Positions 1 through 5,934 of a stretch of DNA of 6,349 nucleotides are shown in pieces (within the stretch, counting starts at the first letter, position 1; the number at the start of each line of letters is the position of its first letter). Source of the DNA: Bacillota bacterium (lineage in GTDB: Bacteria; Bacillota; Limnochordia; Darwinibacteriales; Darwinibacteriaceae); contig JAAYSR010000116.1 in assembly GCA_012518325.1 (NCBI GenBank), positions 1 through 6,349 of the forward strand. Direction: 5' to 3'. The notes under the pieces were generated by a model that saw nothing but the letters and a program-made list of their open reading frames with translations, made no database searches and was not told where the DNA came from. Both the position numbers and the translations under genes were made by a program.

Positions 1-1069
1 ACCGTTCCGAGTAAGGAGGCCATTTGAACAATCCTGAAGCGGTTGTGGCGCGGACGACAATGGCGATCACAGGACCGATAAAGATCCCCCAGACCCCAAA
101 GAGTACCACACCGCCGTAAATGGCCAAGAGCATGATCAGGGGATGGAGCCCTACTGAATCGCCCATAATCTTTGGCTCAGTAAAGTTTCGCAAGGCAAAA
201 ATGATGAAATACAGGATCGTGAGATAGACTGCCTGGTCAATATTGCCGCCAATAACGCTCATCGCCACCCAGGGAGTAAAGATGATTCCCGGACCTACAA
301 TGGGAATCTGATCCAGAATGCCGATAATAATGGCGAGCAAAATCCAGTAGCGGACGCCAATCAGAAAGAGTCCAAGACCTGCAATGACGGTGGAAATCAG
401 GAGCATCACGACCCGGCCCTTAATGTAACCGAAGAGGTCTACGCTTAACGCTTCCCGGAACACGCCTACCTGGTCACGGGCCCGGGGCGGAACAAACTGC
501 ATCAGGACATCAATGATCTGGTCCTTGTCCCTGGCAATGAAAAATGTAGCTACCAGAGTGATGATACTGACCACGATAAAAGAGGGGAGACCTGAGAAAG
601 TGGCCAGGACCCGGTTGATTAAGTCTTTGGTTCCTTCCTCCAGCGTGACCAGGAATTCCTGCACACTCAGCTGAATGTTCAAGCTGACCACTGCGGGCAG
701 GTTCTCATTCAATACCTCAATCTGTTCCAGTAGATCTGTGGTAAAACTTGTAATATTTTCCCGGTATTGAGGCAATAATGATCCTAGCTCCACTAATTCT
801 CCTATAGCCTGGCTGACTAGCATGAAAATTCCGTAGAACACCAATGCTCCGGCGGCGATGAGGGTGGCAAAGACAGCAGGCCCCCTGGGAATGCGCAGAC
901 GCCTTTCCAAGAGCGAAATGACGGGCTCCAAGACAACTGCAAAGGTGACGCCGATAATAAAGGGCAGAAGGATAGTAGCCAGCTGCTTAGAGAAAAAGAC
1001 CAGCACGACTGCGACAATGATGAAGATGATTACGCGTTTGGGGGTAAAAAGTTCCCGTAGGAAGCTCAC
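1..1069 (-). CDS. AI-2E family transporter / YtvI-like integral membrane protein (C-terminus cut by window edge)
   Basis: The frame is open for 356 codons from a GTG start to the left window edge, so the stop lies outside. The start is set by AAAGGAGG (1077-1084) 7 bases upstream. The protein is very hydrophobic. Membrane segments lie near residues 13-27, 30-51 and 65-86, followed by a polar, partly helical loop to about 155. More segments lie at about 158-178, 205-250, 262-292 and 308-335. The AI-2E (formerly UPF0118) signature is clear near the end: EPKIMGD from Glu298, then GLHPL at 307-311, then a hydrophobic stretch with a GPVIAI motif. The order and length (Bacillus YtvI is about 370 residues) fit the sporulation membrane protein YtvI subgroup, so only some 15-20 residues are probably missing. 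The family includes exporters and Na+/H+ antiporters; the substrate cannot be read from sequence. The gene is transcribed divergently from the LysM-SleB hydrolase. The family call is sure, the YtvI assignment likely, the function unknown. Confidence 0.9.
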   Translation of the reverse strand, partial: MSFLRELFTPKRVIIFIIVAVVLVFFSKQLATILLPFIIGVTFAVVLEPVISLLERRLRIPRGPAVFATLIAAGALVFYGIFMLVSQAIGELVELGSLLPQYRENITSFTTDLLEQIEVLNENLPAVVSLNIQLSVQEFLVTLEEGTKDLINRVLATFSGLPSFIVVSIITLVATFFIARDKDQIIDVLMQFVPPRARDQVGVFREALSVDLFGYIKGRVVMLLISTVIAGLGLFLIGVRYWILLAIIIGILDQIPIVGPGIIFTPWVAMSVIGGNIDQAVYLTILYFIIFALRNFTEPKIMGDSVGLHPLIMLLAIYGGVVLFGVWGIFIGPVIAIVVRATTASGLFKWPPYSER

Positions 1070-1098
1070 CGGCTAACCTCCTTTGATCGTACATTTTA

Positions 1099-1127
1099 AG
1101 TATATTATGTATGCAAATCATTTGCAA
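1099..1127 (-). promoter_or_regulatory. Predicted sigma-A promoter of the AI-2E/YtvI-like gene
   Basis: On the minus strand, TTGCAA (1127-1122) and TATACT (1104-1099) are separated by exactly 17 bases. They match the -35 and -10 consensus at 4 of 6 and 5 of 6 positions. Transcription would start near 1092 and give a leader of about 23 bases containing the ribosome binding site. The -35 lies inside the inverted repeat at 1112-1126. This is inferred from sequence only. Confidence 0.6.
1112..1126. promoter_or_regulatory. Perfect 7-1-7 inverted repeat, candidate operator
   Basis: TGCAAAT, one central C, then ATTTGCA: a perfect 15-base dyad. It overlaps the predicted -35 of the leftward permease gene and ends 28 bases before the -35 of the rightward hydrolase gene. 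The 7-1-7 geometry and the AATnATT core resemble Fur-family (Fur, PerR, Zur) operators, but the outer bases do not match any single known box. A repressor here would most directly block the permease promoter. The regulator is unknown. Confidence 0.45.
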
Positions 1128-1154
1128 TAATCCGATTGAGTTCCGCCCGAAAAA

Positions 1155-1183
1155 TTGACAGCCCAGCTCATAATTAGTATAAT
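1155..1183 (+). promoter_or_regulatory. Consensus sigma-A promoter of the LysM-SleB hydrolase gene
   Basis: TTGACA (1155-1160) and TATAAT (1178-1183) are both perfect matches to the housekeeping -35 and -10 hexamers and have the ideal 17-base spacer. Transcription should start near 1190, 28 bases before the ATG at 1218. The TTG within the -35 is also in frame with the gene, but it cannot be the start codon if this promoter is used. Confidence 0.85.
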
Positions 1184-1204
1184 CTACCTGACAATCGTTC
1201 TTAG

Positions 1205-1211
1205 AAAGAGG
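1205..1211 (+). promoter_or_regulatory. Ribosome binding site fixing the hydrolase start at 1218
   Basis: AAAGAGG lies 6 bases before ATG 1218. It is a one-mismatch version of AAGGAGG. No comparable site precedes the in-frame TTG at 1155, so this site decides the start. Confidence 0.65.
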
Positions 1212-1217
1212 TTCGCA

Positions 1218-1955
1218 ATGATTGAACACTTACATCAGCACAGGGAGAGAGCGGTAACCCTCGGCTATTTGGCTGTTGGAGTCCTGCTGCTCTTTCAAAT
1301 ATCTCTGAGTGCCGGCGTGACCGGCAGTCCTGACCGGCAGGAACCTGCCGCGTTGACAGCAGATGAGCCCGCTGCCCCTGTACTTTCAGAAAATGTGGGA
1401 CAGGCTCCCGCCCAGCAAAAAGTGGTGACTGTCTACCAAGTTCAGCCGGGGGACAGCCTTTATTGGATTGCGGCCACCTACGGACTGAGTGTAGAGGAGC
1501 TGCGTGAACTCAACAATCTTGATACCGACGTGATCAGGGTGGGCCAGCGCCTGGTAGTTCCCTTGGATACGGTGAAGTTCTATCCTGCCGGAGTGACCTT
1601 GAGCAGTCAGGAGGTTGAATGGCTGGCCCAGATGATCCATGCCGAAGCCAGGGGAGAGCCCTACATAGGGCAGGTTGCAGTGGGGGCAGTCATCATCAAC
1701 AGGATGCTCAGTCCGCAGTTTCCCAATACTCTGCGGGGTGTCCTGTTTCAGCGCAATGCGTTTCAGCCCATCCAAAACGGAAGTTTTTACATGACCCCCA
1801 ACGAGAGTGCCCGGAAGGCCGCTCTCGAAGCGCTGAACGGTCATGATCCAACCGGAGGGGCGCTGTTCTTTTTCAATCCCCGCCAGTCAAACGATCGGTT
1901 TATGCACAGTCGTCCTGCCAAAGTTACAATCGGCAGTCATCGTTTCACAATGTAA
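1218..1955 (+). CDS. LysM-domain SleB/CwlJ-type cell wall hydrolase
   Basis: A 245-residue exported or membrane-anchored peptidoglycan hydrolase. Residues 14-33 form one hydrophobic segment after a charged N-terminus (signal peptide or anchor). A Pro/Ala-rich linker runs to about 68. A LysM domain occupies 72-115 (QPGDSLYWIA; NNL; VGQRLVVP). The SleB (hydrolase 2) domain covers about 127-245, with the motif HAEARGEP at 141-148, whose Glu143 is the likely catalytic acid, then GAVIINRM and, near the end, FFFNPRQS. SleB-family enzymes are lytic transglycosylases that degrade spore cortex at germination; relatives act on vegetative wall. Classical SleB has a PG_binding_1 domain, whereas this one has LysM. 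No ypeB partner, the usual sleB neighbour in Bacillus, follows. The consensus sigma-A promoter argues for expression in growing cells, so a purely germination role is not assured. The family call is sure, the biological role is inference. Confidence 0.9.
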   Translation: MIEHLHQHRERAVTLGYLAVGVLLLFQISLSAGVTGSPDRQEPAALTADEPAAPVLSENVGQAPAQQKVVTVYQVQPGDSLYWIAATYGLSVEELRELNNLDTDVIRVGQRLVVPLDTVKFYPAGVTLSSQEVEWLAQMIHAEARGEPYIGQVAVGAVIINRMLSPQFPNTLRGVLFQRNAFQPIQNGSFYMTPNESARKAALEALNGHDPTGGALFFFNPRQSNDRFMHSRPAKVTIGSHRFTM

Positions 1956-1979
1956 AGAGGTGCCTTGCGGCACCTCTTT
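1954..1979. terminator. Bidirectional hairpin terminator between convergent genes
   Basis: AAAGAGGTGCC, loop TTGC, GGCACCTCTTT: a perfect 11-base-pair stem. It begins inside the TAA stop codon (1953-1955) of the hydrolase and ends 5 bases before the acetate kinase stop codon on the other strand. A-rich and T-rich stem ends give a short U tract in both directions. The U tract is short (three T's), so termination may be incomplete. Confidence 0.75.
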
Positions 1980-1984
1980 GGCAT

Positions 1985-3175
1985 CTAGGAAACGATTTCT
2001 GCTGTATCTCTGGCAATGACCAACTCTTCATCGGTAGGAATAACGAAAACTTTGACTCTGGAATCCGGAGTTGAGATTTCAACGTCCTGGCCGCGCAGTT
2101 TGTTCTTTTCCTCATCAATGGTAATCCCAAGGTAGGGGAGCTTAGAGATGAGCCTAGTGCGCAGGGCAGGGGTGTTCTCTCCTATGCCTGCAGTGAACAC
2201 AATTGCGTCTACACCGTTCATTGCGGCTACATAGGAACCAATGTACTTCCGGATGCGGTACTCATACATGTCAAAGGCCATCTTGCACATCTTGTCATCC
2301 TCTTCAACGCCCTTTTCAATGTCCCGCATGTCACTGACACCGGCAATGCCCAGCAGACCGGAGTGCTTATTGAGCATAGAGTCGATTTGCTGGAGGTTGA
2401 GGTCTTCTTTCCTCATGATATAGAACAGAGCTCCCGGATCAATGTTTCCGCTCCTTGTTCCCATCATCAGGCCCTCCAGGGGAGTGAAGCCCATAGAAGT
2501 GTCAATGGACTTGCCGCCTTCAATGGCAGTAATGCTGGCTCCGTTGCCCAGGTGGCAGGAGATGATTTTCAAATCCTCGATGTTTCTGCCCATCAGCTCC
2601 GCAGCACGCTGTGAGACATACTTGTGGCTGGTTCCGTGGAACCCGTAGCGTCTCACCTTGTACCGCTGGTAAATGGTGTAGGGAACGGCATAGAGGTGAG
2701 CGTGGGGAGGTATGGTCGAATGGAATGCCGTGTCAAACACAGCCACTTGAGGAGTCTTGGGCATGATTTTCTCGGCAGCCCGGATACCCATCACGTTGGC
2801 TGGGTTGTGCAGGGGAGCAAGCTCCGCCAGGGAGTCTAGAATTTCCTTCGTGCGCTCATTAATTAGCACTGAGTCAGAGAATGACTCGCCGCCGTGGACT
2901 ACACGGTGCCCAACGGCATCGATTTCGTTAACGCTCTTCAGCACTCCGTGTTCGCTATGGGTTAAAAGATTCAGGCACTCCTGAATAGCTATGGTATGCT
3001 CCAAAATTGGCATGGTCTTGGACACTTTCTCTTTGCCGGTGGACTGGTGGGTGATGACAGCGTTGTCCTGCCCAATGCGCTCCACTTTCCCTTCCGCCAA
3101 AACCTTCTCGTTCTCCATAGCATACAGTTTATATTTCAAAGAAGAGGAACCGCAGTTCAGTACAAAAATGTTCAT
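1985..3175 (-). CDS. ackA: Acetate kinase
   Basis: A complete 396-residue acetate kinase, the usual length for the family. It is a cytoplasmic ASKHA-fold enzyme interconverting acetyl phosphate plus ADP with acetate plus ATP. All active-site residues known from the Methanosarcina enzyme are present at the same numbers: Asn7 (NCGSSSLKY), Arg91 (GHRVVHGG), Asp148 (FDTAFH), His180 (GFHGTSH), Arg241 (GTRSGNIDPG) and Glu384 (TDEEL). The second family signature, CHLGNGASI, is at about 207-215, and GIGENTP at 330-336. The start is ATG with AAGGAGG (3183-3189) 7 bases upstream. That site lies inside the end of the preceding dehydrogenase gene, whose stop is only 2 bases away, so the two genes are almost certainly cotranscribed and may be translationally coupled. 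No phosphotransacetylase gene (pta) is in the window. The hairpin at 1954-1979 ends the operon. Confidence 0.98.
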   Translation of the reverse strand: MNIFVLNCGSSSLKYKLYAMENEKVLAEGKVERIGQDNAVITHQSTGKEKVSKTMPILEHTIAIQECLNLLTHSEHGVLKSVNEIDAVGHRVVHGGESFSDSVLINERTKEILDSLAELAPLHNPANVMGIRAAEKIMPKTPQVAVFDTAFHSTIPPHAHLYAVPYTIYQRYKVRRYGFHGTSHKYVSQRAAELMGRNIEDLKIISCHLGNGASITAIEGGKSIDTSMGFTPLEGLMMGTRSGNIDPGALFYIMRKEDLNLQQIDSMLNKHSGLLGIAGVSDMRDIEKGVEEDDKMCKMAFDMYEYRIRKYIGSYVAAMNGVDAIVFTAGIGENTPALRTRLISKLPYLGITIDEEKNKLRGQDVEISTPDSRVKVFVIPTDEELVIARDTAEIVS

Positions 3176-3177
3176 GT

Positions 3178-4068
3178 TTAATCCTCCTTGTCACCTTCGT
3201 CTTCAGTCACAACCGCATCATCTTCGGTATAAGCCAGGAAACCCAGTCTGCTCTTTACTCCGAGCCGCCCCTGGCGCACATAGCGTCTCAGCAGCGGACA
3301 GGGAGCATAGCGGGGGCCGAATACCATCTGCAGCTGCTCCATCCAGTTCAACACCAGATCCAGGCCGAGCCTGTCCGCCATTTCGAGGGGACCTTGCTTC
3401 ATGCCCCAGCTTTCGCGGAAAATGAGTTCGGCGTCTTTTGCCTCGCAGACACCTTCGTCCAACAGATAGGCAGCTTCATTGATCATTGCCACTAAAGCGC
3501 GGGGGTTAACCAGCCCTTGGCTTTCCTCGATTTCCACCACTTGTTTGCCAAGGCGGGCTGCAAAGGCTTTAGCAACCTCCACCGCTTCATCAGAAGTGCG
3601 CACGCCTCGCACAAGCTCGGCTACGGCAACATCGGGAACCGGGGGAATGAAGTGCAGTCCTACGAGCATATCGCTCCTGTTGATTTCCTTGGCCAGATCC
3701 GACACTTTCAGAGTCGATGTGGCGGAAAGGAAATACACATCCCGGCGGCACAGCTGGTCCGCGGTGCGCAAAAGCTCGTACTTAACATCAAGGTGATCTA
3801 AGGTGGCCTCAACCAGCAAATCGGCTTTGCTCAGTTCTCTGAGGTCTTGTGTGTATTCAATCCGATTTAGAATCAGTCGTTTTTCTGCGTCGGTGATGCC
3901 CCACTTGGCGAGCTTGCGATCGAGACTCTTTTCAATGCGGGCGAGGGCTTCCTTGCCGCCTGCTCCGTGCGAAAAAAGTATGACATCATAGCCCTTGCTG
4001 GCGGCGTTTTCGGCAATGCCTCGTCCGAGCCGGCCCGCGCCTAGTACTGCAACTCTACGAATATCCAT
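3178..4068 (-). CDS. Divergent 3-hydroxyacyl-CoA dehydrogenase family protein
   Basis: 296 residues, the single-unit length of the 3-hydroxybutyryl-CoA dehydrogenase family (NAD(P)+-dependent oxidation of 3-hydroxyacyl-CoA, cytoplasmic). The N-terminal Rossmann domain (about 4-182) starts with GAGRLGRG at 10-17. The C-terminal 3HCDH domain (about 183-280) has NEA at 197-199, GPLEMADRLGLD at 226-237 and GFLAY at 276-280. In a gap-free comparison with human HADH, catalytic Ser137, His158 and Glu170 correspond to Ser118, His139 and Glu151. Asn208, however, corresponds to Pro189 (Asn188 is next to it), and the Asn of the HFxNP motif is Pro142. The enzyme may have shifted substrate or mechanism. 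The last 16 residues are strongly acidic. The start is ATG with AGGAGGT (4077-4083) upstream. It is the first gene of an operon with ackA. No convincing sigma-A promoter was found in 4069-4143. The fold is sure, the exact reaction is not. Confidence 0.85.
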   Translation of the reverse strand: MDIRRVAVLGAGRLGRGIAENAASKGYDVILFSHGAGGKEALARIEKSLDRKLAKWGITDAEKRLILNRIEYTQDLRELSKADLLVEATLDHLDVKYELLRTADQLCRRDVYFLSATSTLKVSDLAKEINRSDMLVGLHFIPPVPDVAVAELVRGVRTSDEAVEVAKAFAARLGKQVVEIEESQGLVNPRALVAMINEAAYLLDEGVCEAKDAELIFRESWGMKQGPLEMADRLGLDLVLNWMEQLQMVFGPRYAPCPLLRRYVRQGRLGVKSRLGFLAYTEDDAVVTEDEGDKED

Positions 4069-4143
4069 CTGTTAATACCTCCTAAGTTACAACCTTCACA
4101 TGTTGCTAATTCTAATCCCGCTTCAGGTTTCCTTCTTTTTTGG

Positions 4144-4171
4144 TTGCTATTTCTTCCGGTTATGATAAAAT
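4144..4171 (+). promoter_or_regulatory. Predicted guaB promoter with extended -10
   Basis: TTGCTA (4144-4149), a 16-base spacer and TAAAAT (4166-4171), preceded by TGA, which makes an extended -10 (TGnTAAAAT). The predicted transcription start is near 4178, leaving a leader of about 40 bases. No PurR-type box or purine riboswitch core was recognised in 4069-4217. The in-frame TTG at 4140 lies at the promoter and is not a credible start. Confidence 0.6.
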
Positions 4172-4202
4172 ATCCACAAATCACAGGGAGTATTCCAGAG
4201 GA

Positions 4203-4210
4203 AGAGGGGG
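4203..4210 (+). promoter_or_regulatory. Ribosome binding site fixing the guaB GTG start
   Basis: AGAGGGGG ends 7 bases before GTG 4218. It selects this GTG over the in-frame TTG at 4140, which would add 26 residues with no match to the family and would overlap the promoter. Confidence 0.65.
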
Positions 4211-4217
4211 CGGCGTC

Positions 4218-5681
4218 GTGGATTTCCAGGAGAAGTTTGGCCGTGAAGGGATGACGTTTGATGATGTGCTGCTGGTCCCCATGGCTTCAGATGTGTTGCC
4301 ATCGGACGTAAAGACAGGAACATGGTTTACCAGAAAGATACGCCTTAACATACCGCTGGTGAGTGCCAGCATGGACACTGTGACGGAGTCGCGCATGGCT
4401 ATTGCCATGGCCAGGGAAGGCGGAATCGGTGTCATCCATAAGAATCTGTCCATCGACGAACAGGCCGGTGAAGTGGATCGGGTCAAGAGATCGGAAAGCG
4501 GAGTAATCGTAGATCCGTTTTACCTCAGCCCCCAGCACTTAATCAGCGATGCCCTGGCCTTGATGGCCCGCTATCGGATCAGCGGCGTCCCCATTGTCGA
4601 CGAAAATCGTAAACTGGTGGGTATCCTGACGAACCGGGATCTGGTCTTTGAAGAAAACCTGGACCAGCCCATCGGCAACGTGATGACAAAGGAAAATCTC
4701 ATCACAGCACCGGTGAACACCACACTGGAACAGGCCAAGTCAATCCTGCACAAGTACCGGATTGAAAAGCTTCCTTTAGTGGATGACAACTATGTGTTGA
4801 GGGGCCTGATTACTATTAAGGACATCGAAAAGGCCAGGCAGTATCCGAACTCTGCTAAGGACGAGTCCGGGCGCCTGGTAGTGGCTGCCGCGGTGGGGGT
4901 CGGTCCGGATCGCATTGAACGCAGCACAGCGTTGGTGGATGCGGGCGTAGACGCCCTGGTGGTTGACACTGCCCACGGCCATTCCAGCGGAGTGCTGCAT
5001 GCGGTACGTGATTTGAAAGACCGCTTTGGCGATCGGGTGGAGATTGTGGCAGGCAATGTGGCCACAGGTGCAGCGACCAAAGCTCTGATTGAGGCCGGCG
5101 CCGATGCTGTCAAAGTGGGAATAGGCCCGGGCTCCATTTGTACAACCAGGGTTGTGGCCGGTGTGGGCGTCCCTCAGCTGACCGCAATTTGGGATTGCGC
5201 TCAGGCAGCCAGAGATTATAACGTCCCCATTATTGCAGACGGCGGCGTCCGTTACTCCGGTGACATTGTCAAAGCGCTGGCGGCCGGCAGTCACACCGTA
5301 ATGCTGGGCAGCCTCTTGGCAGGAACGGAAGAAAGTCCTGGAGAGACCGAGATTTACCAGGGACGCAGTTACAAGGTCTATCGGGGCATGGGTTCCCTTG
5401 GCGCCATGAAATCGGGCAGCAAAGACCGCTATTTCCAAAGCGATGCCAATAAACTGGTGCCGGAAGGCATAGAGGGACGGGTGCCCTTTAAGGGTTCGCT
5501 GGCTGATACAATATTTCAGCTCATTGGCGGATTGAGGGCCGGCATGGGCTACTGCGGAGCGCCGGATTTGGAAAGCTTGTACCAGAACAGCCGCTTTGTG
5601 AGGATTACGCCTGCTGCAGTCCAGGAAAGCCATCCCCATCATGTGCAGATCACCAAAGAGGCTCCGAACTATCGAATTTAG
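4218..5681 (+). CDS. guaB: Inosine-5'-monophosphate dehydrogenase
   Basis: 487 residues from the GTG start, the normal bacterial length. It oxidises IMP to XMP with NAD+, the committed step of guanine nucleotide synthesis, as a cytoplasmic tetramer or octamer. The N-terminus (FGREGMTFDDVLLVP) is typical. Two CBS domains occupy about 98-150 and 156-207 and probably sense adenine and guanine nucleotides. The catalytic loop GIGPGSICTTR carries Cys308, numbered as in Bacillus. The phosphate-binding DGG is at 341-343, and the flap follows with YRGMGSLGAM and the Arg404-Tyr405 dyad (SKDRYFQ) that activates water. All key residues are present, so it should be active. It is divergent from the dehydrogenase-ackA operon and has its own promoter. 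No strong terminator follows directly; the next hairpins are at 5692-5749 and 5894-5915. There is no guaA in the window. Confidence 0.98.
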   Translation: MDFQEKFGREGMTFDDVLLVPMASDVLPSDVKTGTWFTRKIRLNIPLVSASMDTVTESRMAIAMAREGGIGVIHKNLSIDEQAGEVDRVKRSESGVIVDPFYLSPQHLISDALALMARYRISGVPIVDENRKLVGILTNRDLVFEENLDQPIGNVMTKENLITAPVNTTLEQAKSILHKYRIEKLPLVDDNYVLRGLITIKDIEKARQYPNSAKDESGRLVVAAAVGVGPDRIERSTALVDAGVDALVVDTAHGHSSGVLHAVRDLKDRFGDRVEIVAGNVATGAATKALIEAGADAVKVGIGPGSICTTRVVAGVGVPQLTAIWDCAQAARDYNVPIIADGGVRYSGDIVKALAAGSHTVMLGSLLAGTEESPGETEIYQGRSYKVYRGMGSLGAMKSGSKDRYFQSDANKLVPEGIEGRVPFKGSLADTIFQLIGGLRAGMGYCGAPDLESLYQNSRFVRITPAAVQESHPHHVQITKEAPNYRI

Positions 5682-5691
5682 GAAACGAGAA

Positions 5692-5749
5692 CTATGGCAG
5701 ACCTCCTCGCATGTGCGTACAAGTGTATAAAAGGAGGGGGTTACCATAG
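5692..5749 (+). promoter_or_regulatory. Structured leader: imperfect inverted repeat that could hide a Shine-Dalgarno
   Basis: Two nested perfect 6-base-pair stems: CTATGG (5692-5697) with CCATAG (5744-5749), and CCTCCT (5702-5707) with AGGAGG (5732-5737). An asymmetric internal loop (CAGA against GGGTTA) separates them, and the apical loop is 24 bases. The right arm contains the strongest Shine-Dalgarno of this intergenic region and the ATA codon at 5746, so the folded RNA would block translation of the small frame at 5746-5886. The apical loop holds two mini-dyads, CGCA-TG-TGCG and TACA-AG-TGTA. It does not match a riboswitch class that I recognise. It lies 10 bases after the guaB stop. Confidence 0.4.
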
Positions 5750-5886
5750 ACTACTCAGATACTTCTTTCTATTGGAATGTCCTGCATGGGGAAGCGTATC
5801 GCTATTGGTGGGATGTATTGCGGCCTACCCCGGCCTACGGGGCATACAATGTAAGCAGATATACACACACGAGAGAATCCGGCTGA
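5746..5886 (+). CDS. Possible 46-codon aromatic-rich small protein with ATA start (uncertain)
   Basis: AAAGGAGG (5730-5737) is followed 8 bases later by ATA, which opens 46 codons ending in TGA at 5884. No ATG, GTG or TTG lies at a suitable distance in this frame, and an in-frame TAA at 5728-5730 bounds it upstream. The peptide would contain 7 Tyr, 3 Trp and 2 Phe (for example YRYWWDVLRP at 18-27), far more aromatic residues than expected by chance. It has no hydrophobic membrane stretch and no family that I recognise. ATA is a very rare start codon (weak starts are known from infC, with ATT), so it could instead be a decayed gene that lost its start or a chance frame. The overlapping ATG frame at 5694 is weaker, having a poor ribosome site. 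Treat as a hypothesis. Confidence 0.3.
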   Translation: MDYSDTSFYWNVLHGEAYRYWWDVLRPTPAYGAYNVSRYTHTRESG

Positions 5887-5893
5887 TGTTAAC

Positions 5894-5915
5894 AGGGGCG
5901 CAGGTGCGCTCCTTT
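5894..5915 (+). terminator. Weak terminator-like hairpin
   Basis: AGGGGCGC, loop AGGT, GCGCTCCT: an 8-base-pair stem with one G-U pair, followed by only three T's in all. It lies just after the small frame's stop and just before the ribosome binding site of the next gene. It may attenuate readthrough from guaB rather than fully stop it. Confidence 0.35.
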
Positions 5916-5934
5916 CATCTAAGGGGGAGAGACT

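Noticed and set aside
1112..1126. CcpA (cre) site at the 1112 dyad
   Set aside because: cre sites have a central CG and a 14-base core. This dyad has an odd length and no central CG.
1155..1217. N-terminal extension of the hydrolase from TTG 1155
   Set aside because: The TTG is the first half of the -35 hexamer of a perfect promoter, so it would lie upstream of the transcript. A ribosome binding site precedes ATG 1218 instead.
1386..1844. A 152-codon minus-strand frame opposite the LysM-SleB gene
   Set aside because: It is a shadow of a well-supported gene, with no recognisable domain and no ribosome binding site.
2991..3425. A 144-codon plus-strand frame across the ackA-dehydrogenase junction
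   Set aside because: It is antisense to two well-supported genes, and its composition is typical of shadow translation.
4069..4143. Promoter for the dehydrogenase-ackA operon
   Set aside because: The best minus-strand pair (TTAGAA, 17 bases, TTGTAA) matches the consensus poorly, and no alternative sigma factor motif was convincing.
4140..4217. N-terminal extension of IMP dehydrogenase from TTG 4140
   Set aside because: It overlaps the predicted promoter and adds 26 residues absent from the family. GTG 4218 has a ribosome binding site and gives the normal length.
4776..5747. A 323-codon open frame on the minus strand opposite guaB
   Set aside because: It runs antisense to an intact guaB with all catalytic residues. 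The translated protein shows no family features and the start has no ribosome binding site. Long antisense frames are common opposite GC-rich codons.
5821..5840. Tandem CGGCCTAC repeat with a 10-base period
   Set aside because: Only two copies, inside the possible small frame. It is too short to call a repeat element.
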